A DNA stretch of 64,000 nucleotides from Neobacillus nitrireducens (GCF_030915405.1 NZ_CP133262.1:744001-808000), one strand, 5' to 3'; positions 1-9,591 are shown, counted from the first letter of the stretch. Notes: generated from the letters alone by a model not told the origin. Numbers and translations are program-made.

Positions 1-292
1 CTGGATTATCGCGCCAGTCCTTTCCACCAAAGGTAACTTGCGAAACCTTTTGACCGGCACCAAAGCATTCGTATCCGACACAGCCTTTGAATCCCTTTTC
101 TCTGAGGTTCTTATGAATCTTACAACTGTAATCTGACTGCAAATTTGGACATGGATTCCCTGCTTCTTTATCTACTGCAAAATCAGTCGATTTAGCATAG
201 GGTAAGGCTACACAGCATAATCCAAAACAATTCCCACAATCTGAACTTAAATTTCTTAAATCAATATTGTTCTCTTTTACTTGATCTAACAC
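1..292 (-). CDS. Pentapeptide repeat family protein, N-terminal part (cut by window edge)
   Basis: About 97 residues are visible from a GTG start preceded by AAGGA nine bases upstream; the gene runs off the left edge. The visible part is a cysteine-rich head (DCGNCFGLCCVALPYAKS, then PCPNL, CKIHKNLREKGFKGC, YECFGAGQ). From family knowledge this head sits in front of a right-handed pentapeptide beta-helix in proteins of Gram-positive bacteria. The cysteine pattern suggests metal or redox chemistry, which is inference. The repeats themselves lie outside the window, so the family call rests only on the head. Confidence 0.7.
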   Translation of the reverse strand, partial: MLDQVKENNIDLRNLSSDCGNCFGLCCVALPYAKSTDFAVDKEAGNPCPNLQSDYSCKIHKNLREKGFKGCVGYECFGAGQKVSQVTFGGKDWRDNP

Positions 293-344
293 GCTTACCC
301 ATCCTTTATGTAATTGTTGTATGCATCTAATTTAACACAAAAAT

Positions 345-372
345 ACCTCTCATCCATAATTGAAAAAGAGGT
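345..372 (-). terminator. Intrinsic terminator after the MFS gene
   Basis: ACCTCT and AGAGGT pair across a 16-base loop. On the minus strand the hairpin is followed by ATTTTTG, just past the stop of the MFS gene; a T-run on the plus side makes it potentially bidirectional. Confidence 0.55.
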
Positions 373-393
373 TTTTACTATTAATAAATCAAA

Positions 394-1599
394 TCACGAA
401 AGAGCTTTTCTCTTTAGCGCTTTACTGCTTAAATTATTTCCATTCCAATAAGCCATGCTGGTTGCAATTAAAAGTAAGATTCCCGTTACGATAAAAACCA
501 TTTGGACAGGAAAAATCCCACCGAGAAATCCCCCGATCATTGGACCCGTCATGCCACCGATTTGGTTGGCCGTTTGATTTAAACTAAAGGCCCTGCCCCG
601 GAAATCCTCAGGAGTCGATTTTACAACAAGTCCATTCAACGCCGGGTAAACTGCGCAGAAAAATATTCCAAAAACAAAGCGAATCAACGAAAATCCCCAA
701 ATTTGACTGAATAAAACTTGTGCAAGGGTCCCTAATCCTCCGCCTAGCAACCCGATAAATAACACTCGTTGAAAGCCAACTTTATCAGCCCATTTTCCCC
801 AAAATGGAGCAAACAGAGCACTGGCGATTCCAGGAAGTGAAAATACTATACCTGCTAATAACGAGGCGTTTTCGGACGTTCCACCCAGTTTCACAATATA
901 TAATGGAAGAACTGGTTCAATTGTCATCACGGAACAACTTGTGAGCACAGTGAGAATTAGAACGAGTACGAAAGGACGATTGGTTAACGCCACTTTAAAG
1001 TCTGTTTTAATGGAACCTCGAACCTTACTTGGCGTAAAATTTTCCTCAACTACCCAAAAAATAATCAGGAGTGTCGCAAAGAAAACGATCATTCCTGCTG
1101 TGGCAAAGGCCCAGCGATTTCCTACTAAATGGGAAATACCCCCGCCTAACAAGGGACCGAGGATTGTGCCTGATGCTGATGCGGTGGATATGAGGGAAAG
1201 TGCATAACCCACCTTATTATTAGGTGTATTGGTACCTATTAACGCAATCGCACCAGGAATGAACCCACTTAGTAAGCCCTGTAAGATTCGTAGTACTAAT
1301 ATTTGATAGGGATTTGTGACAAAAGCCATTAACGTATAAATGACAAAAAGGACAAATCCCGCCCGGATGATCATTGGCTTTCTCCCATACTTATCTGCCA
1401 TCCTGCCCCAAAACGGCGATGCAATCGCACCTGCAAAAAAAGCCGAACTAAATAACAATCCCGCCCACATTACTGTATGTTCATGTACACCAATTTGCAA
1501 AAGAAAAATAGGCAAAAAGGGAATAACCATGGAAAAGCTTGCTGCTGTAAAAAAGACCCCAATCCAAAGTACCCATAAGTTACGCTTCCAGTTTAGCAT
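394..1599 (-). CDS. MFS transporter, DHA1 drug-exporter type
   Basis: A 401-residue, 12-helix membrane protein of the major facilitator superfamily. The loop 2-3 signature FWGRMADKYGRKP lies near residues 63-75 and is repeated in the C half as FWGKWADKVGFQR. Helix 5 carries the antiporter-type motif GTILGPLLGGG. Length and motifs fit proton-coupled drug:H+ antiporters such as B. subtilis YitG or NorA-like pumps; the substrate cannot be read from sequence. ATG with GGGAGG nine bases upstream. It seems monocistronic, with its own terminator and no adjacent regulator. Confidence 0.85.
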   Translation of the reverse strand: MLNWKRNLWVLWIGVFFTAASFSMVIPFLPIFLLQIGVHEHTVMWAGLLFSSAFFAGAIASPFWGRMADKYGRKPMIIRAGFVLFVIYTLMAFVTNPYQILVLRILQGLLSGFIPGAIALIGTNTPNNKVGYALSLISTASASGTILGPLLGGGISHLVGNRWAFATAGMIVFFATLLIIFWVVEENFTPSKVRGSIKTDFKVALTNRPFVLVLILTVLTSCSVMTIEPVLPLYIVKLGGTSENASLLAGIVFSLPGIASALFAPFWGKWADKVGFQRVLFIGLLGGGLGTLAQVLFSQIWGFSLIRFVFGIFFCAVYPALNGLVVKSTPEDFRGRAFSLNQTANQIGGMTGPMIGGFLGGIFPVQMVFIVTGILLLIATSMAYWNGNNLSSKALKRKALS

Positions 1600-1748
1600 G
1601 CGATTCCACCTCCCGCGTTTTGATCTAATTATGTAATTCTTTTCCTTTGATTAATTTTCATATTGTTAATATTAACATACTAATCAATTATTTTCAGTTC
1701 CGAAATATTCGCATCCAGAAATTATCTTCCGAAAGTCTAAATAACAAA

Positions 1749-1772
1749 AACCACCCAAATAAATGGATGGTT
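1749..1772 (-). terminator. Intrinsic terminator after the gp49-like gene
   Basis: AACCATCC and GGGTGGTT (minus strand) form an 8-bp stem with one mismatch, followed by TTTGTT. It lies 35 bases past the stop codon. Confidence 0.55.
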
Positions 1773-1806
1773 CCGAAAAATCTTACTACCGCAAATTTGT
1801 GACAAG

Positions 1807-2175
1807 TTATACCAAATAAGCTCCCATCGCAACCATCGCATGTTTTAAGGCTTGCTCATATGCTTTATCTTGCCCGATTACTAAACGGAAATCAGCCTGG
1901 TCACGAACGGTTGAACGTCCTTCGACTTCATAACCATTTTCAAAGATCAACAGACAAATAGTTGATTTATCACTCATTCGATGGAATTTTTTCTCGACAA
2001 TCATTTCCTCCAACTTTCTTCGTTTATCGTCCTTAATTACAGCCATTCTTGAGTATGGAATGACAATATGTTCATAATAATGGTTGTTTTTACATTCGAC
2101 AGTAAGAATTTTTTCACCATGATGTTCTATGTTATTAATCTCTCCGCAATTAGGACAAATGCTTTCAATAATCAT
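1807..2175 (-). CDS. Zinc-ribbon-like N terminus fused to an N4 gp49/Sf6 gp66-like domain
   Basis: 122 residues. The first 30 have CPNCG and a later CKNNHYYEH, a C-x2-C...C-x3-H arrangement that suggests a small zinc ribbon. The C-terminal half (KSTICLLIFENGYEVEGRS ... FRLVIGQDKAYEQALKHA) matches the conserved core of the N4_gp49/Sf6_gp66 phage protein family of unknown function (S-T-x-C, NGY-x-V-x-G, G-x-x-x-AY-x-x-A). It has a good RBS (GGGGAGAG). No other phage gene is beside it, so it may be a domesticated phage gene. The family call comes from motif recognition; the function is unknown. Confidence 0.6.
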   Translation of the reverse strand: MIIESICPNCGEINNIEHHGEKILTVECKNNHYYEHIVIPYSRMAVIKDDKRRKLEEMIVEKKFHRMSDKSTICLLIFENGYEVEGRSTVRDQADFRLVIGQDKAYEQALKHAMVAMGAYLV

Positions 2176-2310
2176 TAGATCATCTCTCCCCTGTTATTAA
2201 ATTCTTTCCTACGTTTTTTATTAAATCAAATAGATTATCTCACACAGGAGGAAAATACTTACATACAATCATGAAATATCTATGAATAATGAACCTTTAC
2301 TCCGCAAAAA

Positions 2311-2333
2311 AAAGACCAGTGTTCTTGGTCTTT
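2311..2333 (-). terminator. Intrinsic terminator after terC-like gene
   Basis: AAAGACCA/TGGTCTTT stem with a 7-base loop; the minus-strand hairpin is followed by eight Ts. It lies just past the stop of the TerC-family gene. Confidence 0.85.
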
Positions 2334-2353
2334 CATTCAATAAATCTAAGTTT

Positions 2354-3085
2354 TTAAAGGGTCCTCTGATTCCCTGAATTCTTCCGAACAGCATGGACTA
2401 AAAATGTTCCTGAGAAGACGGCAATTAAGATAGAAAAGAAAACAAATTCGTCGAATTGAAAACCGAAGGCAGAAACAATCATTTTTATGGCAATAATCGC
2501 AATTAAGATAAAGGCAGTGGTTTCGATTTCAGGGACCTTCTCTATTAATGATAGAAAGAGTTGCGCTACCCCACGCATCATTAATATCCCGATCACCCCA
2601 CCAAGGAAGAGGACCCACTGCTGATTAGAAACTCCAAAGGCGGCAATTACGCTATCCAAACTAAAGGCAATATCCATTAACTCCACCGTTAGCACCGTTC
2701 TCCAAAAGCCCGATTTTTGTTTGGGGATTTCATCTTCTCCATCGTTATTCTTGATAAAGTTTTGAACCACAATCCATAATAAGTAGTGACCGCCGACAAT
2801 TTTTATCCAACCAATATTGATTAAGGTAACTCCTAGTCCAATCGCTAAAATGCGGAATAGATAAGCGCCAAAAATCCCATAAAAGAGGGCTTTCTTTCGT
2901 TGACCTTTCGGTAATTTTTTTACCAATATTGCCAAAACAAGGGCGTTATCAGCAGAGAGTAACCCTTCAAGAATAACAAGTGTCCCTATAACTCCCCAGC
3001 TGGCAGGATTAGAAAATACCTTTTCTAGAGCTTCTAGTGAAAAAAATGAACTATAACTATTGATCATTTCCTGTAGAAATCCCAT
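2354..3085 (-). CDS. TerC family integral membrane protein (probable Mn2+ exporter)
   Basis: 243 residues with about seven membrane helices. TerC signature acidic residues are present in LEGLLSADNALVLA (residues 39-52) and in VELMDIAFSLDSVIAAFG (near 134-151), the two inverted-repeat ion-binding motifs of the family. Closest known relatives are B. subtilis YkoY/YceF (MeeY/MeeF), which export manganese and help metallate secreted proteins. Start ATG with AAGGGAG upstream. Some homologues are controlled by the yybP-ykoY Mn riboswitch; I searched the 300-base leader and did not see its conserved core. Confidence 0.85.
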   Translation of the reverse strand: MGFLQEMINSYSSFFSLEALEKVFSNPASWGVIGTLVILEGLLSADNALVLAILVKKLPKGQRKKALFYGIFGAYLFRILAIGLGVTLINIGWIKIVGGHYLLWIVVQNFIKNNDGEDEIPKQKSGFWRTVLTVELMDIAFSLDSVIAAFGVSNQQWVLFLGGVIGILMMRGVAQLFLSLIEKVPEIETTAFILIAIIAIKMIVSAFGFQFDEFVFFSILIAVFSGTFLVHAVRKNSGNQRTL

Positions 3086-3318
3086 TTCGTCTCCCTTTCC
3101 TACGCTTTTTTACACTCAAATTCTTTACTCATCGTTTTTGTCGTGTATTCTTATATAAATGTATGTACAACCTCTAAAATAATGACCCAAAACATACCTA
3201 CCCTCGCAGCTTAGTTTCGTTTCCGTTTGGTTTAGACCGCTCGGTGGTTCCTTTCTCCACAAAAATGAGCAAAAAAGTTACAGAGCGTGTTAAATCAAAA
3301 GTAACGGCATAAATTTAA
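3086..3318. other. Intergenic leader of the terC-like gene
   Basis: This holds the promoter region of the minus-strand TerC gene. Small GC-rich complementary pieces (ACCG...CGGT near 3228-3238) are visible, but no recognised riboswitch, RNA gene or ORF with an RBS. Confidence 0.4.
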
Positions 3319-3364
3319 GCTAATCAAAAAGACGATTCGGACTCGAATCGTCTTTTTGATTAGC
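3319..3364 (-). terminator. Long perfect 21-bp hairpin after DUF3231 gene
   Basis: Positions 3319-3339 and 3344-3364 are perfect reverse complements around a GACT loop. The stem includes an A5/T5 run, so RNA from either strand could use it as a terminator. It directly follows the DUF3231 stop codon. Confidence 0.8.
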
Positions 3365-3386
3365 AAATATTTTTCAAAAAAATCGC

Positions 3387-4415
3387 TTAGTCGCTATTTT
3401 TTGTACCTTCCGTTTTCCCTTTTGATAATGCTCGACGATCACTTGCTTTCGGCGGCTCTTCTAACCAACCATTTTCAATCATGAGGTTCGCTCCATCTTC
3501 TGCAAATCTTAGAAGTTCACTTGTCAGAACAATATACTTTTCGCCAAGATCCCTTCTGGAGGACACGCTTAACGCTGTTCCGTAAAGAGCAATAGCCAAT
3601 TGCGTTGATAATTGGATTTGATACATCATCCATTTATCAGAAAAAGGGGCAGTTGTAGAGTCCGTTACTTGTGATTGCCATGAAATAGGATAATTCAGAG
3701 CTTCTTCCCGATAAATGTTCTCGAATGTATCTATATGTTTATTAGCAATCTCCTTTCCTCTATAAATAAACTTCCGAACCTTATTAGAAGCAGCAACCTG
3801 ACTAAAGCCAACCTTTAATGCCACATGTAGATGCATTTTGTTCAAATTAAAAGAAATGTCGCCAATTTCTAAGGCAGTTAACGGGCGACGTTCCCCAAAC
3901 CAGCCATTTAAAAAACTTTGCTGCTTAACAAAGTCAACCGCTTTTGCAGGTGCAATGACCGGTGGTCTTGATAAAATACCCTTAGTAAGCATCGTGTCGA
4001 CTATTTTTTCAAACAGCATCATGGTTTCAGTATTACATTTAATGTAGTAGGTGCGGAGATCTGCCCGAATCGAAGTACTGACAGAAAGTGAGTAGCCTGT
4101 TAACCCCTCTAATACCATAATATACATATAATAAAGATAGAATGGGTCTTGAAACAGACGCGGGGCATGAATGTTTACATCTTCTTCACTAAACCCATGT
4201 GGAATAGGAAAATTCTCGCCCTCAAAAAACTGCTTAACTTGTTGGACATGTCTCTCTGAAAGCTCAAGAGATTGTTGATATATTTCAATAATCTCTTGGT
4301 CCTCCATGTGTTCAAGTGCATATTTAATAAAACAAATCGACATTGAATCGAACATATATTGAGTCCAAAGACTAGAGATTTCCGGAGCGGTTAATAGAAT
4401 ACGGGTAGGTTCCAT
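3387..4415 (-). CDS. DUF3231 family protein (copy 1 of 3)
   Basis: 342 residues. I chose the ATG nine bases inside the longest frame because AAAGG sits directly against the outer ATG but at correct distance from this one. The protein is two copies of a ferritin-like helical unit: EISSLWTQYMFD...HVQQVKQFF, IPHGF, and a second copy with HLHVALKVGF...IANKHIDTF. The C terminus ends in NGWLEEPPKASDR, a family hallmark shared with the genes at 31111 and 40185. DUF3231 is typical of spore formers and often linked to the spore coat; no biochemical role is established. Its terminator is the 21-bp hairpin at 3319. Confidence 0.85.
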   Translation of the reverse strand: MEPTRILLTAPEISSLWTQYMFDSMSICFIKYALEHMEDQEIIEIYQQSLELSERHVQQVKQFFEGENFPIPHGFSEEDVNIHAPRLFQDPFYLYYMYIMVLEGLTGYSLSVSTSIRADLRTYYIKCNTETMMLFEKIVDTMLTKGILSRPPVIAPAKAVDFVKQQSFLNGWFGERRPLTALEIGDISFNLNKMHLHVALKVGFSQVAASNKVRKFIYRGKEIANKHIDTFENIYREEALNYPISWQSQVTDSTTAPFSDKWMMYQIQLSTQLAIALYGTALSVSSRRDLGEKYIVLTSELLRFAEDGANLMIENGWLEEPPKASDRRALSKGKTEGTKNSD

Positions 4416-4579
4416 ATCACTCATCCTTTACATAATATGGAAGTATTATCCCCCGTATATTCCATAACTATTCCCGATAAATATTTATCAGCCTGTTCAA
4501 ATAAAATTACCTATGTGTCCTTTACGGGCTCGAATATATTACATATACTAAAATAATTCATCAGTTTGGAGTGAAAAAA

Positions 4580-5053
4580 ATGTCAGCTACCCTAGTTACG
4601 AATGTTCGAACAGCTTTGGCTTATACGGTACAAGCCATTCGATTTGCCGATAGTGCCTTAATCCTTTTCCTGGAACTATCCGCTTTTCCGTTGCCGCCAA
4701 ATCCAATAAAAGTTCAATTTTACCAAGATGTCGTCGATCATCTTACAGAAGCTTATCTTGCCATGAAGGCACTACCGTTCGATACTTATTTCCCAAGCGA
4801 CCCTGTTTTTCCAAATACACCAATCGTTCCTCAAAGCGAAGATAACCAACACCTAATAAATCTATCTGACAACCGAATCTCGCTTGCATTAGATAAAATT
4901 GAATTGACCATTAATTATCTGGACCAGGCGATCGTGCAAAGCGAAGAAAACGAGGCACTAAATGGACAGCTTTTCTTCATAAGATTTAGTTTATTAGCAG
5001 CTAGGGATGCATTAGTTTCTGGTTTAAATGAACCAGATTTTAGCGTCGGTTAA
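4580..5053 (+). CDS. Hypothetical helical protein, divergent from DUF3231
   Basis: 157 residues. ATG 4580 has GGAG eight bases upstream; the in-frame GTG nine bases earlier overlaps that RBS and is rejected. No signal peptide, membrane helix or known motif. The sequence is mostly amphipathic helix, with a proline-rich segment in the middle (PFDTYFPSDPVFPNTPIVP). It shares a 160-base divergent promoter region with the DUF3231 gene, so a linked spore-related role is possible, but that is inference. I do not recognise the family. Confidence 0.65.
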   Translation: MSATLVTNVRTALAYTVQAIRFADSALILFLELSAFPLPPNPIKVQFYQDVVDHLTEAYLAMKALPFDTYFPSDPVFPNTPIVPQSEDNQHLINLSDNRISLALDKIELTINYLDQAIVQSEENEALNGQLFFIRFSLLAARDALVSGLNEPDFSVG

Positions 5054-5116
5054 TACCGTTAGTAAGATACGCATTAAATAGAATCACATAAACAGAGACC
5101 TATCCCTTAAAATCCA

Positions 5117-6277
5117 CTAGAGTGAGTTTGTTTCCAGTCGAAATCCTTCGAGGACTATATCCTCATCTACTTCTAACAAGAGGCACCGTTTTCCTTCGTA
5201 TGTAATATATTTTAAATTTTTCAGCTCTTTTGGGTTGATGGTTACGTCTGCAACCCTAGTACTGATTTTTATGGATTTAGGGATTAAACTATTTGCTTTG
5301 AATTCATGATTCTCATCATCAATAACAGCTTTAAAGGCATGTTCCACTTTGGCAGTCTCAACATTTTCAACTCCGCTTACCGTTAAAATGCGTTCGATGT
5401 CCCGATAATCCAACTTAGGTGATTCACTTTCCTCATTTTCTACATTCTCCTGTATCACCTTATCAATTTCCTCATAGACATTAGCAATGACTCTAGTATC
5501 TACTTGCTCTCCCACCACTTCTTTTACGATCAGTTCAAAGATGTCCTTGTCTTCCTGTGCAGTAATGATCACTTCACAATTGAGGACTTCTTCAATAAAG
5601 GTTCCATCTGGTTGATTCGCTTTTCCGGCACAATAGAGAATATTGTTCACATCTGCAGCATTATCATTAAAAGCAGGAAATAGAAATCCAGACAAGGGTG
5701 AATCTACATTAATAATCGGGTCAACGATATGATAGGACTTAAATTCTTTCTCGATATAATCAAACATTAAGGCTTTTTTGGGCTGATCGGTTTTATTCAG
5801 ACTGCTAAGGATAAACTTGCTGGAATAAACCTCATCATCCCCGCCTTCCTCAGATTCTGTATTCCGTTTCCGTGCCGCCTTTTTGTATTCTCCGCGGATA
5901 AATGTGACCACTGTATCAAATTCATATGCTGCATGCGCAAACATTTTCTCGACGATTTGCAGCATATTTTCTTTCCAATCTTCCGATACGTCGGCTTGTA
6001 GGCCTTCAAAGAGGATCGTTTGTGTGCTGTCCTCCACATCACGCCTAAATTTCAGCTCAAATAGTTTAGTATCCAGATTTCCTGTCAAAACTTTTTTGAA
6101 GTTTGCCAAAAATAATTCTTGTGTTTCTAGTTCTAACATTTGAAATGGTTGACTTACTTGATGGTAAATCTCACCTGATTCTTTCTTGACATAAACGTTG
6201 AAGATTTCTTGAATTTGCATAAGATGATTATCTAATTTAAATTGTTTACGGATATTTGCGATGTCTTTTTTGTTCAT
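5117..6277 (-). CDS. DUF4317 family protein
   Basis: 386 residues, starting at the inner ATG (GGGAG nine bases upstream; the outer ATG abuts the RBS). The N terminus NKKDIANIRKQFK and the overall length match DUF4317, a cytosolic family of Firmicutes with no assigned function. The middle is acidic (ESEEGGDDE) and a region near residue 280 is highly charged. No membrane segments. It stands alone, with no clear terminator behind it. Confidence 0.8.
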   Translation of the reverse strand: MNKKDIANIRKQFKLDNHLMQIQEIFNVYVKKESGEIYHQVSQPFQMLELETQELFLANFKKVLTGNLDTKLFELKFRRDVEDSTQTILFEGLQADVSEDWKENMLQIVEKMFAHAAYEFDTVVTFIRGEYKKAARKRNTESEEGGDDEVYSSKFILSSLNKTDQPKKALMFDYIEKEFKSYHIVDPIINVDSPLSGFLFPAFNDNAADVNNILYCAGKANQPDGTFIEEVLNCEVIITAQEDKDIFELIVKEVVGEQVDTRVIANVYEEIDKVIQENVENEESESPKLDYRDIERILTVSGVENVETAKVEHAFKAVIDDENHEFKANSLIPKSIKISTRVADVTINPKELKNLKYITYEGKRCLLLEVDEDIVLEGFRLETNSL

Positions 6278-6592
6278 TAATATCATCTCCCATTCATGAT
6301 TATACTGTTATGAAAGTGAAATAGTAATACTTGATATTTTTTCAACTTTATTAGTAGAAAAGAAAAAAAGCTGTAAATGCCCCAAATATGTATTATAAAT
6401 CACATCTTATCTTCCTCGTCGGATGTACAATCAGAATGAAATCATCTATGAAAAGGAGGTTTTTGAATTAGCTGAAGTTAGAAGGAAGATAAATAAATGT
6501 TGATTTACTTTCCTTTATAAAAACTTTCGGGAGTTTAGCGTGTAGGAATCATACATATGTATCTAACCAAAAAAGCATAGGAGGATATTCAA
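6278..6592. other. Divergent promoter region
   Basis: About 315 bases between divergent genes. There is an AAAAGGAGG at 6452-6460, but it is followed only by a frame that stops at once. No RNA motif recognised. Confidence 0.4.
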
Positions 6593-6910
6593 TTGTTCAA
6601 TTTATTTGTTTTCGTACTAATTGCAATTACTTTGGTCTTGTTAAGTATCTTTGTTGATGGCCTGATGACGTTACATAAGGAGGAAAAAGAAGCTGAAAAA
6701 AATCATGTCCGCGACGGAATGGAAGGTTATTTAGATCAAACCTTTGGATTTGGTTTTGTAAAAATATTTAAAACAATGCTTGATTCAGATGGCAATGTGA
6801 GGTATTTGGTTTATTTGCCGCAATACGAGTGGTTTAAAGCCCCGCAATACAAATGGTATGAAGTGTATGCGACTAAAAGTGGTTATCAACATAATGAAAT
6901 TATACGATAA
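6593..6910 (+). CDS. Small membrane-anchored hypothetical protein
   Basis: 105 residues from a TTG start; AGGAGG ends eight bases upstream, which decides the start. One N-terminal membrane helix (residues 2-24, LFVFVLIAITLVLLSIFV) is followed by a soluble domain rich in aromatic residues (YLPQYEWFKAPQYKWYEVY). Family not recognised. It runs convergently into the thiolase gene with a shared terminator. Confidence 0.7.
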   Translation: MFNLFVFVLIAITLVLLSIFVDGLMTLHKEEKEAEKNHVRDGMEGYLDQTFGFGFVKIFKTMLDSDGNVRYLVYLPQYEWFKAPQYKWYEVYATKSGYQHNEIIR

Positions 6911-6945
6911 AAAAATGGCTTGGAGTTTTCCTCCAAGCCATTTTT
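6911..6945. terminator. Bidirectional terminator
   Basis: A perfect 15-bp stem (AAAAATGGCTTGGAG / complement) around a TTTTC loop, with A- and T-runs on both sides. It lies between the convergent membrane-protein and thiolase genes. Confidence 0.9.
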
Positions 6946-6962
6946 CCATTATTCATACATTC

Positions 6963-8153
6963 CTATTTAACATTTTCGATAATGGTAGCTACACCTTGTC
7001 CTCCACCGACACATAACGTAGCTAGACCGTAGCGATTTTCTCTTTTCTTTAATTCATGGATTAAAGTAACCAAGATTCTCGCTCCACTCGCACCGATTGG
7101 ATGTCCAAGAGCAATGGCCCCACCATTAACATTTAATTTTTCTTTATTGAATTGAAGCTCGCGATCTACTGCAATCGATTGTGCAGCAAATGCTTCGTTT
7201 GCTTCAATTAATTCAATGTCTTCTAATGATAAAGAAGCGGTTTTAAGTGCTTTTTTTACAGCTGGAACTGGACCGATTCCCATAATACTTGGATCTACAC
7301 CTGCAGTAGCATTCGCTTTAATCGTAACTAAAGGTGTAACTCCTAATTCGTCTGCCTTTTTACGGCTCATCACAACAAATGCTGCCGCACCATCGTTAAT
7401 TCCTGAAGAGTTAGCAGCTGTGACGCTTCCATCCTTTTTAAATGCAGGACGAAGCTTACCTAATCCTTCTGCAGTCGTTCCAAACCGTGGGAATTCATCT
7501 TGACTGAATAATGTCACTTGTCCTTTGCGGCCAGGTACTTCAACAGGGACAATTTCATCATCAAAACGATTGGATTCAATCGCTGCTTGAGCCTTCTGCT
7601 GACTCGATGCTGCAAATTCATCTTGTTCAACACGTGTGATTTCATATTTTTCAGCAAGATTTTCTGCTGTAATTCCCATATGATAATCATTTTCAGCACA
7701 CCATAATCCATCTTGAATCATGCTGTCTAGGATTTTCTGATCGCCCATCTTAAAGCCATTTCGCCCACCTTTTAATAGATATGGTGCTTGACTCATATTT
7801 TCCATTCCGCCGGCAACTACTACTTCAGACTCCCCAGCAAGAATCGCTTGAGTAGCTAAGTGAACCGCTTTTAATCCAGATCCACAAACCTTATTAATGG
7901 TCAAAGCTGGTACCTCTTGAGGAATTCCAGCGGCGAGGGAAGCTTGTCTTGCTGGGTTCTGACCAGATCCTGCCTGTAAAACATTCCCCATAATCACTTC
8001 ATCCACATCATTAGCATTAATTCCAGCTCGTTCAATAGCTGCCTTTATAACAGTGGTCCCTAACTGAGTGGCTGAAACATTTTCTAAACCTCCCAAAAAA
8101 CTACCAATTGCTGTTCTAACCGCACTTACAATGACAACTTCGTTTACTGACAC
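6963..8153 (-). CDS. Acetyl-CoA C-acetyltransferase (thiolase), probable PHB precursor supply
   Basis: Condenses two acetyl-CoA to acetoacetyl-CoA in the cytosol. The start is GTG with GGGGGAG six bases upstream, giving 396 residues. Catalytic residues are visible: Cys90 in [10 protein letters not shown], His351 in [10 protein letters not shown] and Cys381 in TLCVGGGQG, the spacing of biosynthetic thiolases (Zoogloea PhaA). It sits beside phaRBC and a reductase, so a PhaA role is likely, though the same enzyme class also serves fatty-acid degradation (MmgA, YhfS). Transcribed away from phaR, behind the SDR gene. Confidence 0.9.
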   Translation of the reverse strand: MSVNEVVIVSAVRTAIGSFLGGLENVSATQLGTTVIKAAIERAGINANDVDEVIMGNVLQAGSGQNPARQASLAAGIPQEVPALTINKVCGSGLKAVHLATQAILAGESEVVVAGGMENMSQAPYLLKGGRNGFKMGDQKILDSMIQDGLWCAENDYHMGITAENLAEKYEITRVEQDEFAASSQQKAQAAIESNRFDDEIVPVEVPGRKGQVTLFSQDEFPRFGTTAEGLGKLRPAFKKDGSVTAANSSGINDGAAAFVVMSRKKADELGVTPLVTIKANATAGVDPSIMGIGPVPAVKKALKTASLSLEDIELIEANEAFAAQSIAVDRELQFNKEKLNVNGGAIALGHPIGASGARILVTLIHELKKRENRYGLATLCVGGGQGVATIIENVK

Positions 8154-8497
8154 TAAAATCTCCCCCAAATCAATTTATGTATTCAAATATTAATCCCACA
8201 CAAATATTACTACATCTGGCTGAACTTTTCGTGACAAAAGATTCGACAAATTCAGAGTTTTTTCTCTATTGGTATTAATAATTAATGAGCCATGTGGTTA
8301 GTTATTCACCTTATTAAACATGCAAATAGCTACTCATGGCAATGGAAAAGCTTCATAAAAATAAGAATCACCTATGCTTCCAAACAGCAAGAAGCTTTTT
8401 GATGGACTTCGTAGGAATATGACAGATTTTGTAGAAAAGTTTTTTACTGTTTTTATTTTAATATAATTATAGGTATTATCGTAAAAACAAAAAAAGA
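8154..8497. other. Gap between thiolase and SDR gene
   Basis: About 340 bases that should hold the thiolase promoter. The minus-strand frame covering 8334-8522 has no RBS and no family match. Nothing else recognised. Confidence 0.4.
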
Positions 8498-8515
8498 GAG
8501 AAATCATGATTTCTC
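8498..8515 (-). terminator. Intrinsic terminator after SDR gene
   Basis: GAGAAATCATGATTTCTC is a perfect 18-base palindrome; on the minus strand it runs into TCTTTTTTTG, 20 bases past the SDR stop. Confidence 0.8.
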
Positions 8516-8536
8516 CCTCCAATTTAGCTTTAAAAG

Positions 8537-9271
8537 TTATATCACTAAGCCGCCATCCACACTTAATATTGTTCCGTTTATATAATTAGCCTTATCTGAA
8601 GCTAAGAATAAATACGCTGCAGCGATATCCTCCGGTTTGCCGAGCTTTCTAAGCGGCGTCTTTTCCTTCATGAATTGAAGTACCTTATCGGGAACAGCTG
8701 CAGTCATACCCGTTTCAATAAAGCCCGGGGCAACGGCATTGACGCGGATCCCCTTTGGTCCAAATTCTTTCGCCCAGCTTTTCGTAAGCCCAATCACGCC
8801 CGCCTTTGTAGCAGCATAGTTGGTTTGACCAATATTACCGTATAAACCAACGACAGAAGAGGCATTTAGTATAACTCCTGATCCCTGATTTAACATAATA
8901 GGTGCGACAGCTTTTGTGCATTTAAAAACACCTGACAGGTTTACAGCAATGACCCTTTCCCAAGCGGATTCATCCATTTTTGTCAGAAAGCCATCAAGTG
9001 TGATCCCAGCATTGTTTATTAGGACATCAATTCTGTTATGCCTATTTACTGTTGACTGAACCATCTCCTCGATTTGCTTACTGTCTGTGACATCCACTTT
9101 ATAAAACTCTACCTTTTCATTATTTAATTCCTCTAATGCTGCTTTACCAGCCGACTCATCATAATCACATATGACGACACTTGCACCCTCTTGAAGAAAT
9201 TGTTTAGCGGTTTCTTTGCCGATTCCCTGTGCTCCACCTGTAATTAACACCACTTTTTCATTATACCCCAA
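8537..9271 (-). CDS. SDR family oxidoreductase, FabG/PhaB-like
   Basis: 244 residues from a TTG start, with GAGG eight bases upstream; the outer GTG overlaps the RBS. Classical short-chain dehydrogenase: NAD(P) motif TGGAQGIG near residue 11, NNAG, catalytic Ser in NASSVVG, and YAATK active site. It resembles 3-oxoacyl-ACP reductase FabG and acetoacetyl-CoA reductase. Its position between thiolase and phaRBC suggests acetoacetyl-CoA reduction for PHB, which would make it a second reductase next to PhaB. Substrate is inferred. Confidence 0.8.
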   Translation of the reverse strand: MGYNEKVVLITGGAQGIGKETAKQFLQEGASVVICDYDESAGKAALEELNNEKVEFYKVDVTDSKQIEEMVQSTVNRHNRIDVLINNAGITLDGFLTKMDESAWERVIAVNLSGVFKCTKAVAPIMLNQGSGVILNASSVVGLYGNIGQTNYAATKAGVIGLTKSWAKEFGPKGIRVNAVAPGFIETGMTAAVPDKVLQFMKEKTPLRKLGKPEDIAAAYLFLASDKANYINGTILSVDGGLVI

Positions 9272-9591
9272 TAATATCACCTCGTTTTTTCTTTTCAGAA
9301 TAGACAGTTGGCTACAACATCATCACTTGGCAATTGAGTAAAGAATCCACAATAAAAAGTGTCAATAGGACTGAGCAGTAGAAACAGCAATAAGCCATTT
9401 TTAACCATATTATGATTGCTTTTCCTTTTTTATCACTCTAATTATATTTCATATGAAATTAGCAAAATAATGAGAAATTTGTCGTAAAATGAAGAATTGT
9501 TTTTGGATAATTTTCAATCTTTAATCTTTTAAAATTTCAATTATGTTAGTATGATGAATAAGTCAACAATAGTATTCAAGGAGGAATAAAA
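9272..9591. other. Divergent control region of the PHA locus
   Basis: About 320 AT-rich bases between the SDR gene and phaR. A TATGAT box at 9550-9555 lies a suitable distance before phaR, with only a weak -35. No phaP, phaQ or RNA element is visible here. Confidence 0.4.

Noticed and set aside
3086..3318. Possible yybP-ykoY manganese riboswitch before the terC-like gene
   Set aside because: The conserved GGGGAGUAG core and its partner segment are not present on the minus strand.
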